Positions 25,587 to 34,003 of a stretch of DNA of 64,000 nucleotides are shown piece after piece (positions within the stretch are counted from its first letter, which is position 1; each line of letters opens with the position of its first letter). The DNA lies in NCBI RefSeq assembly GCF_013376415.1, contig NZ_WYET01000001.1, positions 620,001-684,000 on the forward strand, read 5' to 3'. This DNA is from Flagellimonas chongwuensis. Lineage in GTDB: Bacteria > Bacteroidota > Bacteroidia > Flavobacteriales > Flavobacteriaceae. The notes beneath the pieces were generated by a model. It did no database searches. It was not told the origin of the DNA and saw nothing but the letters and a program-made list of their open reading frames with translations. The translations under genes were made by a program, and so were the position numbers.

Positions 25587-25868
25587 CTACATACTATCGA
25601 TGGCTTTTTTTGCAGCATCCTTCATTTCCTCTCCTGCCTTTTTAATGCTATCCAATGCCTTTTGGCCCTCTTCTTTTACATCTTTGCTCGCCTTTTCTAT
25701 CGCATCGGCAGCATCTTCCGTGGCTTCTTTGAGGCCCTCTCCAGCTTCTTCGAGCGCTTTGGCTGCATCTTCAGAAGCCTGTTTTGCTTTGTCTTCCGAG
25801 TCCTTGCAAGAGGTGAGTACGGATAAGGATAAAGTCAATGCCATTGCGGCAAACAGTACTTTTTTCAT
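25587..25868 (-). CDS. Small helical lipoprotein rich in Ala, Lys, Glu and Asp
   Basis: A 93-residue protein with signal MKKVLFAAMALTLSLSVLTSC (Cys 21). The mature part is almost entirely Ala/Glu/Lys/Asp with repeats such as ASEDAAKALEEAGEGLKEAT, AADAIEKASKDVKEEGQKA and DSIKKAGEEMKDAAKKA, predicting one long amphipathic helix. The 11-residue-like spacing resembles LEA or YtxH-type stress proteins, but the family is not certain. It would be anchored to a membrane by its lipid. The plus-strand frame opposite it is a codon-bias shadow. Confidence 0.82.
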   Translation of the reverse strand: MKKVLFAAMALTLSLSVLTSCKDSEDKAKQASEDAAKALEEAGEGLKEATEDAADAIEKASKDVKEEGQKALDSIKKAGEEMKDAAKKAIDSM

Positions 25869-26009
25869 AATCTTGATGGTTACGTGTTAATCAAAAGGGA
25901 ATATAAACAAATTAATGTAAATAAGTGATGAGGTGCTTATCATATTTAGGTTAAGGGATTTATGTGAATTCTAATCCCAAAAGGGAGGGTTTAATTCCAT
26001 CTAAATTTA

Positions 26010-26017
26010 TAATTTTG
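26010..26017 (+). promoter_or_regulatory. -7 promoter element for the ileS operon
   Basis: TAATTTTG is an exact TAnnTTTG match, 31 bases before the ileS start. A TTTA at 25990-25993, 16 bases upstream, is a weak -33 candidate. Confidence 0.45.
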
Positions 26018-26048
26018 CAAACTTGAATTCTAGTAGAAGAAGCAGTAT

Positions 26049-29000
26049 ATGAAGTTTGCGGAATATAAGGGATTGGATTTGCCAAAGGTATCGGAGGACG
26101 TTCTTGACTTTTGGAAGGATAAAAAGATTTTTGAAAAGAGCATTTCCACTAGGGAAGGCAAGGAGAGCTATGTGTTTTTTGAAGGCCCTCCATCTGCAAA
26201 CGGAATGCCCGGGATTCACCACGTAATGGCGCGTACCATTAAGGATATCTTTCCACGGTACAAGACCATGAAAGGTTTCCAAGTAAAGCGAAAGGCCGGT
26301 TGGGACACCCATGGCCTTCCCGTTGAGATCGGTGTGGAGAAAGAATTGGGCATCACCAAAGAAGATATCGGCAAAAAAATATCGGTAGAGGATTACAATG
26401 CCGCCTGTAAAAAAGCGGTAATGCGCTATACGGATGTTTGGAACGAAATGACCGAGAAAATCGGTTATTGGGTGGATATGGAAGATCCGTACATCACCTA
26501 CAAGTCCAAGTATATGGAATCTGTCTGGTGGTTGTTAAAGCAAATCTATGACAAAGGACTGATCTATAAAGGCTATACCATTCAGCCCTATTCGCCAAAG
26601 GCAGGTACAGGTTTAAGTTCGCACGAGCTTAATCAGCCGGGAACATATCAAGATGTAACGGACACTACGGTAACGGCACAGTTCAAGGCCAAAACTGATT
26701 CACTACCAGGTTTCTTGAAAAATATTGACGGTGATATTCACTTTTTGGCATGGACGACCACACCTTGGACGCTTCCATCAAACACGGCATTGACCGTAGG
26801 CCCGAAGATTGAATATGTGCTTGTAAAAACATTTAACCAATATACGTTTGAACCTATCAATGTAGTGTTGGCCAAGAACTTGGTGAACTATAATTTCTCA
26901 GGAAAATTTACCAAGGTAGAAACAGAAGAGGAGTTGAATGCATTCCAGCAAGGAGACAAAAAAATTCCTTATTTGGTGGGAGAATCTTTTGTAGGGAAAG
27001 ATTTGGTCGGCATTCAGTACGAACAGTTGATTGATTATGTACAGCCATATCAAAACCCAGAAAATGCCTTCCGTATCATTTCCGGAGATTTTGTGACCAC
27101 CGAAGATGGTACCGGAATCGTGCATACCGCCCCTACTTTTGGTGCGGACGATGCTTTGGTGGCAAAACAGGCCACTCCCGAGATTCCGCCCATGTTGGTT
27201 TTGGACGAGAACGACAACCCTGTTCCATTGGTGGACCTTCAAGGGAAGTTCAGACCGGAGCTCAAGGAATTTGGTGGCAAGTATGTAAAGAACGAGTATT
27301 ACGATGATGGCGAAGCCCCGGAAAAGTCCATCGACGTGGAGATTGCCATCAAACTAAAAGAAGAGAACAAGGCCTTCAAGGTCGAGAAATATGTGCACAG
27401 CTATCCAAATTGCTGGCGTACGGATAAACCCATTTTGTACTACCCATTGAATTCTTGGTTCATTAAGGTGACCGATGTAAAGGATAGGATGTTCGAGCTC
27501 AACCAATCCATTAACTGGAAGCCTAAATCCACCGGTGAGGGCAGGTTCGGTAACTGGTTGGCAAACGCCAACGATTGGAACCTATCACGTTCCAGATATT
27601 GGGGTATTCCATTGCCAATTTGGCGAACCGATGATGGGAAGGAAGAGTTGATCATTGGTTCTGTTGAAGAATTGAAATCTGAAATGGCCAAAGCCGTTGA
27701 AGCCGGGGTTATGGACAAGGATGTTTTTGAGGATTTTGTTGTGGGCGATATGAGCGAGGGGAACTACGATAAGGTAGACCTGCATAAAAATATTGTGGAC
27801 GGTATCGTTTTGGTGTCCCCATCGGGACAGCCCATGAGGCGTGAGGCCGACCTAATCGATGTTTGGTTCGATAGCGGTTCCATGCCCTATGCACAATGGC
27901 ACTATCCGTTTGAAAATAAAGATTTGATTGATGAGGGCACGGCATTTCCTGCCAATTTCATCGCCGAAGGGGTAGACCAGACCAGAGGATGGTTCTATAC
28001 CCTGCATGCCATCGGAACCATGGTTTTTGATAGCATAGCCTATAAAAATGTGGTGTCCAACGGACTTGTTCTGGACAAGGAAGGCAAAAAAATGTCCAAA
28101 AGATTGGGTAACGCAGTGGATCCTTTTGAGGTATTGCCAGAGCACGGCCCCGATGCCACCCGTTGGTATATGATATCCAATGCCAATCCTTGGGACAACT
28201 TAAAGTTTGATATAGAAGGGGTCGTTGAGGTAAAACGTAAGTTTTTTGGAACACTGTACAACACCTATTCATTTATGGCGCTTTATGCCAATATTGATGG
28301 GTTCGATTATTCCGAAGCAGATATTCCTTTGGAAGAAAGACCGGAAATAGACCAATGGATATTGTCCGAGTTGCACACATTGATCAAGAATGTGGATGAA
28401 GCTTACGGGGATTATGAGGCAACTCGTGCGGCCCGAATGATATCGGAGTATGTTCAGGAAAACTTGAGCAACTGGTATGTGAGGTTGTGTAGGCGACGTT
28501 TTTGGAAAGGTGACTATGAAAAGGACAAAATCTCCGCTTACCAAACATTGTACACCTGTTTGATGACCGTTGCCAAATTATCGGCTCCGATCGCTCCGTT
28601 CTTTATGGATCAATTGTACAGGGACTTGGATGCTTCCTCCAAAAAAGAAGGGTTCGAAAGTGTTCACTTGGCGGAATTCCCAGTTTTTGATGCCAAGATG
28701 GTAAACAAGGATTTGGAGCGCAAAATGCAATTGGCACAAAAGATTTCTTCTTTGGTGTTGTCCATCCGTCAAAAGGAAAAGATAAAAGTGCGTCAGCCGC
28801 TACAAAAAATCATGATTCCGGTGATGGACGACCAACAAAAGGCGGACATCGAATCCGTTTCCAATTTGGTGAAATCCGAGGTGAACGTGAAGGAGATTGA
28901 AATGTTGGACGACGCTTCGGGAGTGCTTGTAAAGCAAATAAAACCCAATTTTAAGGTGTTGGGCCCGAAATTTGGTAAGGATATGAAGGCCATTGCCGGC

Positions 29001-29450
29001 AAAGTATCCGGCTTGGGTCAAGAGGATATCCAAAAAATTGAACGAGAGGGAGAATTATTGCTACAATTGGAAAATAAAACCGTTAATTTACAGTTAACCG
29101 ATGTAGAAATAAGTTCCCAGGATATAGAGGGTTGGTTGGTAGCCAGTTCAGGTCCGTTGACCGTGGCACTGGATGTTACCATAGATGAAAACTTGAAAAG
29201 GGAAGGTATTGCCCGGGAATTGGTAAATCGAATCCAGAATCTAAGGAAAGAATCAGGTTTTGAGGTAACTGATAAAATCGACATAAAAATATTGAAGGAT
29301 GGCCTAGTGGAAAATGCGGTTTCCAGTAATGAGGACTATATCAAAACGGAAACGTTGACCGCTGAGCTCAACTTTGAGGAAGAGCTTGAAGAGGGAACGG
29401 AAATAGCCTTTGATGAGGTGAACACAAAATTGTTTATTCAAAAACATTAA
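26049..29450 (+). CDS. ileS: Isoleucyl-tRNA synthetase (large, eukaryote-like type)
   Basis: A 1133-residue class I synthetase that charges tRNA-Ile. The HIGH-type motif appears as PPSANGMPGIHHVMA (His 57 and His 58), the connective editing domain follows, with TTTPWTLPSNTALTVG (about 238-253), and the second signature is KKMSKRLGN near residue 680. The length and KMSKR form match the eukaryote-like (IleS2-type) enzymes common in Bacteroidota, many of which resist mupirocin; resistance here is inference. It lacks the C-terminal zinc finger of E. coli IleS. dksA-like follows after 4 bases and lspA 1.1 kb later, an ileS-lspA proximity seen in many bacteria. Confidence 0.96.
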   Translation: MKFAEYKGLDLPKVSEDVLDFWKDKKIFEKSISTREGKESYVFFEGPPSANGMPGIHHVMARTIKDIFPRYKTMKGFQVKRKAGWDTHGLPVEIGVEKELGITKEDIGKKISVEDYNAACKKAVMRYTDVWNEMTEKIGYWVDMEDPYITYKSKYMESVWWLLKQIYDKGLIYKGYTIQPYSPKAGTGLSSHELNQPGTYQDVTDTTVTAQFKAKTDSLPGFLKNIDGDIHFLAWTTTPWTLPSNTALTVGPKIEYVLVKTFNQYTFEPINVVLAKNLVNYNFSGKFTKVETEEELNAFQQGDKKIPYLVGESFVGKDLVGIQYEQLIDYVQPYQNPENAFRIISGDFVTTEDGTGIVHTAPTFGADDALVAKQATPEIPPMLVLDENDNPVPLVDLQGKFRPELKEFGGKYVKNEYYDDGEAPEKSIDVEIAIKLKEENKAFKVEKYVHSYPNCWRTDKPILYYPLNSWFIKVTDVKDRMFELNQSINWKPKSTGEGRFGNWLANANDWNLSRSRYWGIPLPIWRTDDGKEELIIGSVEELKSEMAKAVEAGVMDKDVFEDFVVGDMSEGNYDKVDLHKNIVDGIVLVSPSGQPMRREADLIDVWFDSGSMPYAQWHYPFENKDLIDEGTAFPANFIAEGVDQTRGWFYTLHAIGTMVFDSIAYKNVVSNGLVLDKEGKKMSKRLGNAVDPFEVLPEHGPDATRWYMISNANPWDNLKFDIEGVVEVKRKFFGTLYNTYSFMALYANIDGFDYSEADIPLEERPEIDQWILSELHTLIKNVDEAYGDYEATRAARMISEYVQENLSNWYVRLCRRRFWKGDYEKDKISAYQTLYTCLMTVAKLSAPIAPFFMDQLYRDLDASSKKEGFESVHLAEFPVFDAKMVNKDLERKMQLAQKISSLVLSIRQKEKIKVRQPLQKIMIPVMDDQQKADIESVSNLVKSEVNVKEIEMLDDASGVLVKQIKPNFKVLGPKFGKDMKAIAGKVSGLGQEDIQKIEREGELLLQLENKTVNLQLTDVEISSQDIEGWLVASSGPLTVALDVTIDENLKREGIARELVNRIQNLRKESGFEVTDKIDIKILKDGLVENAVSSNEDYIKTETLTAELNFEEELEEGTEIAFDEVNTKLFIQKH

Positions 29451-29454
29451 GAAA

Positions 29455-29838
29455 ATGGCAGAAGATTCAAAAGTAAGATACTCCGACAAGGACCTTGCGG
29501 AATTCAGAACATTGATCGAGGAGAAAATGGAAAAGGCCAAAAACCATTTAGAGCTTTTAAAGAGCTCTTATATGAATGATGGCAACAATGGTACGGACGA
29601 TACTTCTCCAACGTTTAAGGCGTTCGAGGAAGGTTCCGAGACCATGAGCAAAGAGGCGAATACCCAGTTGGCCATTCGCCAGGAGAAATTCATTCGCGAT
29701 CTTAAAAATGCTTTGTTGCGAATTGAAAACAAGACCTACGGTATCTGCAGGGTTACAGGAAAGCTTATCAATAAGGAGCGTTTAAAGCTCGTGCCCCACG
29801 CTACGTTGAGCATAGAGGCGAAGAATATGCAGAAATAA
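29455..29838 (+). CDS. DksA/TraR-family protein with a degenerate zinc finger
   Basis: A 127-residue protein with the coiled-coil N-terminal half of DksA (about 12-92) and the finger region TYGICRVTGKLINKERLKLV. In DksA the finger is C-x2-C-x17-C-x2-C. Here only C98 remains, and the other positions are T101, S119 and A122, so zinc cannot be held in the usual way. The fold is evidently kept, as in the cysteine-poor DksA homologues known elsewhere. DksA proteins enter the RNA polymerase secondary channel and act with ppGpp. It starts 4 bases after ileS, in the same operon, and ends at a terminator. Confidence 0.88.
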   Translation: MAEDSKVRYSDKDLAEFRTLIEEKMEKAKNHLELLKSSYMNDGNNGTDDTSPTFKAFEEGSETMSKEANTQLAIRQEKFIRDLKNALLRIENKTYGICRVTGKLINKERLKLVPHATLSIEAKNMQK

Positions 29839-29840
29839 TT

Positions 29841-29866
29841 AAAAACGCCCAAGGGCGTTTTTTTCT
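29841..29866 (+). terminator. Terminator after the dksA-like gene
   Basis: A compact hairpin AAAACGCC-CAAG-GGCGTTTT followed by more Ts. The next gene's ATG (29869) lies only a few bases after the T run, so that gene is either read by readthrough or has a promoter inside dksA. Confidence 0.82.
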
Positions 29867-29868
29867 TT

Positions 29869-30489
29869 ATGAGGGCACAGATCTTTTTGATATTCGTTTT
29901 TGCACTGGTCCATGTCCATGGGCAGAAATTGGTAAAAAAAGCATTTATTGGACCTCATACGGAAACTATTCAAGTAGATGCACAATACTGCTATCGAATC
30001 GACTTGAAGACAGAGCCTACTGATGAGGTGCATGTTTCGGCAACCATGGAAGGGGAATATGCCAGGGATTTATTGGTCTCTATCGAGCAAAGTGGTACAA
30101 CTGCCGTAATCAGTACAGATTTTCAGCCCAATTTTGTTAACCCGAATGACAAGCTCAGTGCACATAAGGTAATTTCCATAGCTTTGGAAATACGTGTACC
30201 CGAGTACAAAAATGTGGGTGTTTTTGGAACAAAAACAAATCTATACGCCACAGGAAAATACAAAGATTTGGAAATTACCCTATCAGATGGACGTTGCACG
30301 CTGCTGAATGTTTCAGAATCCGTAACCGTGACTACGCAGAAAGGCGATATTCACCTCTCGGCTCCTAGTGGTGATATTGTTTCGGAAAGCACTTATGGAA
30401 GCGTGCAAAAGGAAACTATTCCTTTCGGGGACGATCGATTTTTTCTGAAGACTGTGGAAGGAGACATCCTAGTGACGAAAACAAAATAA
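29869..30489 (+). CDS. Secreted DUF4097-like beta-helix protein
   Basis: A 206-residue exported protein, signal peptide about 1-18 (MRAQIFLIFVFALVHVHG then Q). The mature region has the repeating short strands and turns of a DUF4097/putative auto-transporter adhesin head-like right-handed beta-helix (EIRVPEYKNVGVFGTKTNLYA; LEITLSDGRC; VTVTTQKGDIHL; IVSESTYGSVQK). The function is unknown. ATG 29869 is forced by the signal peptide, although it lies directly behind the dksA terminator. lspA follows after 33 bases with its own -7 box. Confidence 0.72.
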   Translation: MRAQIFLIFVFALVHVHGQKLVKKAFIGPHTETIQVDAQYCYRIDLKTEPTDEVHVSATMEGEYARDLLVSIEQSGTTAVISTDFQPNFVNPNDKLSAHKVISIALEIRVPEYKNVGVFGTKTNLYATGKYKDLEITLSDGRCTLLNVSESVTVTTQKGDIHLSAPSGDIVSESTYGSVQKETIPFGDDRFFLKTVEGDILVTKTK

Positions 30490-30495
30490 TATGCA

Positions 30496-30503
30496 TATTT
30501 TTG
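30496..30503 (+). promoter_or_regulatory. -7 promoter element for lspA
   Basis: TATTTTTG is an exact TAnnTTTG match, 19 bases before the lspA ATG. Confidence 0.42.
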
Positions 30504-30522
30504 CAATCCTTTTAATAACAGC

Positions 30523-31173
30523 ATGAGTTTAAAGAAGTCCCTTATTATCATCGTACTCATCCTAGTGGTGGACCAGATCAGCAAGATCTATATCAAGACC
30601 AGTTTTATATTGGGTGAGGCCCACGAGGTGTTCAGTTGGTTCAAAATTCTGTTTATAGAAAACGAAGGGGCTGCTTGGGGAACCAAATTGAGTGACCTTT
30701 TACCCATATCTGAACCTGTGGGTAAACTAATATTGACCATTTTCAGGATTTTTGCTGTTTTTGGGATAGGCTACTGGTTGTGGGACATCATCAGAAAACA
30801 GTCGCCACGCACATTGATTTTGGCGGTTTCTCTGATTTTTGCAGGGGCGGTCGGAAACATTATCGATTCGGTTTTTTACGGAATTATTTTTGATCATAGC
30901 AATGGGCAGGTGGCCACCCTTTTTGCCGATCAGCCATATGGAAGTTTGTTCCATGGCAAAGTGGTAGATATGCTGTACTTTCCATTGGTGGATACTACTT
31001 GGCCCGATTGGGTACCATCCTTGGGAGGAAAACGCTTCCGATTTTTTGAGCCTGTTTTTAATATTGCGGATACGGCGATAAGTACGGGCGTTGGTATTTT
31101 GATCGTATTCAATAAAAAGGCTTTTCCAAAGCAGGCGGATAAAAAAGAAGAGGTCGCCGATCAGAATGTATAA
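30523..31173 (+). CDS. lspA: Lipoprotein signal peptidase (signal peptidase II), enlarged form
   Basis: LspA cleaves diacylglyceryl-prolipoproteins in the cytoplasmic membrane. The catalytic aspartates are D115 in GNIIDSVFYG and D183 in FNIADTAIS; other conserved points are VVDQISK near 16 and ENEGAAWG near 47. At 216 residues it is about 50 longer than E. coli LspA. The extra length lies between the two aspartates, in two insertions (about 122-144 and 155-175), which would sit on the periplasmic face over the active site. The many lipoproteins in this window are its likely substrates. Its stop overlaps the convergent cyclo-ligase gene by 13 bases. Confidence 0.93.
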   Translation: MSLKKSLIIIVLILVVDQISKIYIKTSFILGEAHEVFSWFKILFIENEGAAWGTKLSDLLPISEPVGKLILTIFRIFAVFGIGYWLWDIIRKQSPRTLILAVSLIFAGAVGNIIDSVFYGIIFDHSNGQVATLFADQPYGSLFHGKVVDMLYFPLVDTTWPDWVPSLGGKRFRFFEPVFNIADTAISTGVGILIVFNKKAFPKQADKKEEVADQNV

Positions 31174-31724
31174 ACCTTTACTGGGGTGATGCAATAGTCC
31201 AGCTTTACGTCGTTTTCATTTACATCGGATATAAGCTCAGGTTCCGCTGCAAAGAACGATAGGCCTATTTTAAGGGTTTCTTTTCGGCATTTGTTCAGAA
31301 AACCATCATAAAATCCTTTTCCGTATCCTACACGGTTTCCCTTTTCATCAAAAGCCAACAAGGGTACAAACACCACGTCGATTTTATTTTCCGGTATCTC
31401 AATGCCGTCAACAGGTTCAGGAACCCCCCACGCACTTTCTTTAAAAGCAGTATTATCCGTGAGCAAATAGTTTTCCAAGCTGTTGGGGCCAACTACTTTG
31501 GGAACCACTATATTCTTATCCCTGCCTTGCAACAACGATATTAAGGGCAGCGTATCGACCTCGTTCTTGTCTTCGATACTCAAAAAGATATGGTAATAAA
31601 AAAAATCCCAAATAGGGATTTGAAGCGAACTATTGGCCAAGGCCAAACTTAAATCCGAGGCTTTTGTTGGAGAAATTTCCGCTCTCAGATTTTTGTATTT
31701 TTTTCTCAGTTCATGTTTCAACAT
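31161..31724 (-). CDS. 5-formyltetrahydrofolate cyclo-ligase
   Basis: A 187-residue enzyme that converts 5-formyl-THF to 5,10-methenyl-THF with ATP, returning folate to one-carbon metabolism. The N-terminus KHELRKKYKNLRAEISP provides the ATP-binding basic region and the C-terminal half has the signature RVGYGKGFYDGFL near 135-147. Length is normal. The 3' end overlaps lspA by 13 bases, tail to tail. fhs, the other formyl-folate enzyme in the window, lies about 29 kb away. Confidence 0.93.
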   Translation of the reverse strand: MLKHELRKKYKNLRAEISPTKASDLSLALANSSLQIPIWDFFYYHIFLSIEDKNEVDTLPLISLLQGRDKNIVVPKVVGPNSLENYLLTDNTAFKESAWGVPEPVDGIEIPENKIDVVFVPLLAFDEKGNRVGYGKGFYDGFLNKCRKETLKIGLSFFAAEPELISDVNENDVKLDYCITPVKVYTF

Positions 31725-31766
31725 TGACTGTTGAAGATTTTGGGGTTGTTTGGGGACAATGGACTA

Positions 31767-31856
31767 CTACTCTCCTTTTGTTGCAACGGAGAAAAAGATT
31801 TTGAAGAAAAGCATCAAAATCAAGTACATTCCCAAAACGATAATATAGTTTTCCAT
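31767..31856 (-). CDS. Possible 29-residue membrane microprotein
   Basis: A short frame from ATG 31856 to TAG 31767 codes for 29 residues: an N-terminal MENYI, then a hydrophobic run of about 19 residues (VLGMYLILMLFFKIFFSVA), then TKGE. This is the layout of a single-helix membrane peptide with a short polar tail. It lies 42 bases upstream of the cyclo-ligase gene on the same strand, and a TACATTTA -7-like sequence lies about 20 bases upstream on the minus strand. There is no strong ribosome site, but this is normal in the phylum. Chance is not excluded for so short a frame. Confidence 0.4.
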   Translation of the reverse strand: MENYIIVLGMYLILMLFFKIFFSVATKGE

Positions 31857-31907
31857 AGGATTGTAATTATATCGTTAAATGTAAGTAAAACATTTGAGAA
31901 GAATACC

Positions 31908-31947
31908 ATGAAATGCACTTTTTATCGATGAAATGCATGATTTTTAG
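31908..31947. repeat. Two-copy, 20-base direct repeat
   Basis: ATGAAATGCACTTTTTATCG is followed directly by ATGAAATGCATGATTTTTAG: the first ten bases are identical and the rest share a T-rich core. Helical-turn spacing (20 bases) is compatible with an operator for a dimeric regulator, but no regulator is known. Confidence 0.4.
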
Positions 31948-32161
31948 CAACAGTTTAACAAAACTTATTGATTGCCAAGCGCTTGATTGTAGGTTTCCCA
32001 TGGTTTTTTTGTGGTAAATCCCCAGTTTTGATGAATATGGGATTTTTCAGGAAATTTTTCACATTTTCTACTCACTTAAAAAAGTATCAATTAAGAAGGG
32101 TTATATGTCAATCCAAAATAGGAATTCATCAAGTTTAACAATAATCAAGACAATTAAAATA

Positions 32162-32169
32162 TAACTTTG
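32162..32169 (+). promoter_or_regulatory. -7 promoter element for uvrC
   Basis: TAACTTTG is an exact TAnnTTTG match, 37 bases before the uvrC start. Confidence 0.42.
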
Positions 32170-32206
32170 TTATAAAGTCAAGAACAGGTCACTTTTAGAG
32201 CAATCC

Positions 32207-34000
32207 ATGTCCAAATCTACATCCTTAAAAGTACAATTGAGTGCGCTTCCCAATAACCCGGGAGTGTACCAGTTTTATGATGCGGACGGTAAAATTCTGT
32301 ACGTAGGGAAGGCCAAGGACCTGAAAAAGCGGGTTTCTTCCTATTTCAACAAAAAGCAGGAGTACGGAAAAACCAGGGTACTGGTAAAGAAGATTGATTC
32401 CATAAAACATATTGTGGTGCCTACCGAGTCAGATGCCCTTTTACTTGAGAACAATCTCATAAAAAAATTGCTGCCGAGGTACAATGTGCTTCTCAAGGAC
32501 GATAAATCCTATCCTTGGATATGTATCAAGAACGAACGGTTTCCTAGGGTGTTCTCCACAAGAAAGTTGATCAAGGACGGCTCGGAGTATTTTGGACCCT
32601 ATACCAGCATGAAAACGGTCCGGACGCTCTTGGACCTGATTAAAAGCCTCTATCCTTTGCGTACGTGCAACTATGATTTGTCAGAAGAAAAAATAGACGC
32701 AGGAAAGTACAAGGTATGCCTAGATTACCATTTGGGCAATTGCTTGGGGCCTTGTGAAGGTTTTCAAACGGAGAAAGAGTATCACGATCAAATTGAAGAT
32801 ATTAGGCAGATCATTAAGGGCAATTTAAAAGACTCCATACAGACTTTTAAACAGCAAATGAAAGACTATGCCGAGGAGATGGAGTTTGAAAAAGCGCAAC
32901 GGGTGAAGGATAAAATTGATGTCCTTGAGAATTACCAGGCAAAATCCACGGTGGTCAACCCAAAGATCAACAATGTGGATGTGTTCACCATTATTTCTGA
33001 TGAAACCCACGGATATGTGAACTTTTTACAGATTTCCCATGGCGCCATAATTCGGTCGCATACTTTGGAAATTAAAAAGAAGCTGGACGAAACCGATGAA
33101 GAGTTGTTGCAATTGGGGATAACGGAACTCAGGCAGCGCTTCAATTCAACATCTAAAGAAGTATACCTCCCCTTCCCCGTTACCGTAGAGGAAGATGTAA
33201 GGGTAACCCTTCCCAAATTGGGTGACAAACGCCGAATTTTGGATCTCTCCGAACGCAACGCGAGGTTTTATCGCCAAGATAGATTGAAACAGATAAAGAT
33301 AACCGACCCCGACCGTCACGCTAAACGGATCATGGCCCAGATGAAATCGGATCTACGATTGTCGGAGGAGCCACGGCATATCGAATGTTTTGACAACTCG
33401 AACATACAGGGCAGCAATCCAGTTGCCGCGTGTGTCGTGTTCAAGGATGGCAAACCTTCCAAAAAGGATTATCGCCACTTCAACATAAAAACAGTGGAAG
33501 GCCCCGATGATTTTGCCAGTATGGAAGAAGTGGTCTTTAGGAGGTACAAAAGGTTGCTGAACGAAGAGGAATCACTTCCACAGTTAATCGTGATCGATGG
33601 GGGAAAGGGACAATTGTCTTCAGCTTTAAAAAGCTTGGAAGTGTTGGGACTGCGTGGAAAAATAGCCATCATCGGTATAGCTAAGCGCTTGGAAGAAATC
33701 TATTTTCCGGATGATCCAGTACCATTGTATTTGGATAAACGTTCGGAAAGCCTGAAAATAATCCAGCAGCTAAGGAACGAGGCCCACCGGTTTGGTATAA
33801 CCCATCACAGAAACAAACGAAGCAAGGGCGCGATTAGTTCAGAATTGGTTAATATTGATGGTGTAGGAGAAAAAACCGCCCAACAATTATTGAAAAGCTT
33901 TAAATCGGTAAAGCGAATTAAAGAAGCATCGTTGGAAACATTAACGGCCTCAGTGGGGGAATCAAAGGCCAAAAAAATTTACAAAACATTTCATAAATAG
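32207..34000 (+). CDS. uvrC: Excinuclease ABC subunit C
   Basis: A 597-residue UvrC, the dual-incision nuclease of nucleotide excision repair that works with UvrA and UvrB. Order of domains: GIY-YIG 3'-incision nuclease (NPGVYQFYDADGKILYVGKA, about 17-36), Cys-rich region (YKVCLDYHLGNCLGPCEG), UVR motif that binds UvrB (about 205-240), RNase H-like 5'-incision nuclease (IECFDNSNIQGSNPVAACVV) and a C-terminal helix-hairpin-helix pair (NIDGVGEKTAQQLLKSF). Full length. The patatin-like gene follows after 3 bases, suggesting co-transcription. Confidence 0.97.
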   Translation: MSKSTSLKVQLSALPNNPGVYQFYDADGKILYVGKAKDLKKRVSSYFNKKQEYGKTRVLVKKIDSIKHIVVPTESDALLLENNLIKKLLPRYNVLLKDDKSYPWICIKNERFPRVFSTRKLIKDGSEYFGPYTSMKTVRTLLDLIKSLYPLRTCNYDLSEEKIDAGKYKVCLDYHLGNCLGPCEGFQTEKEYHDQIEDIRQIIKGNLKDSIQTFKQQMKDYAEEMEFEKAQRVKDKIDVLENYQAKSTVVNPKINNVDVFTIISDETHGYVNFLQISHGAIIRSHTLEIKKKLDETDEELLQLGITELRQRFNSTSKEVYLPFPVTVEEDVRVTLPKLGDKRRILDLSERNARFYRQDRLKQIKITDPDRHAKRIMAQMKSDLRLSEEPRHIECFDNSNIQGSNPVAACVVFKDGKPSKKDYRHFNIKTVEGPDDFASMEEVVFRRYKRLLNEEESLPQLIVIDGGKGQLSSALKSLEVLGLRGKIAIIGIAKRLEEIYFPDDPVPLYLDKRSESLKIIQQLRNEAHRFGITHHRNKRSKGAISSELVNIDGVGEKTAQQLLKSFKSVKRIKEASLETLTASVGESKAKKIYKTFHK

Positions 34001-34003
34001 ACC

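Larger units (their letters stand above)
31857..32206. other. Gene-free spacer before uvrC
   Basis: About 350 bases without a credible gene. It holds a 20-base-period direct repeat beginning ATGAAATGCA (31908-31917 and 31928-31937), several T-rich tracts, and the -7 element of uvrC near its right end. A 66-codon plus-strand frame over its left part runs opposite the microprotein and looks unlike a protein. Confidence 0.5.

Noticed and set aside
25524..25826. A 100-codon plus-strand frame rich in Phe and Cys
   Set aside because: It is the complement of the small Ala/Lys/Glu lipoprotein gene on the minus strand; the minus frame has a clear lipoprotein signal and helical repeats, and this one is only its compositional shadow.
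31731..31931. A 66-codon plus-strand frame in the spacer before uvrC
   Set aside because: It has no family resemblance, starts within a few bases of the opposite gene and runs through the spacer; the minus strand microprotein frame is more protein-like.
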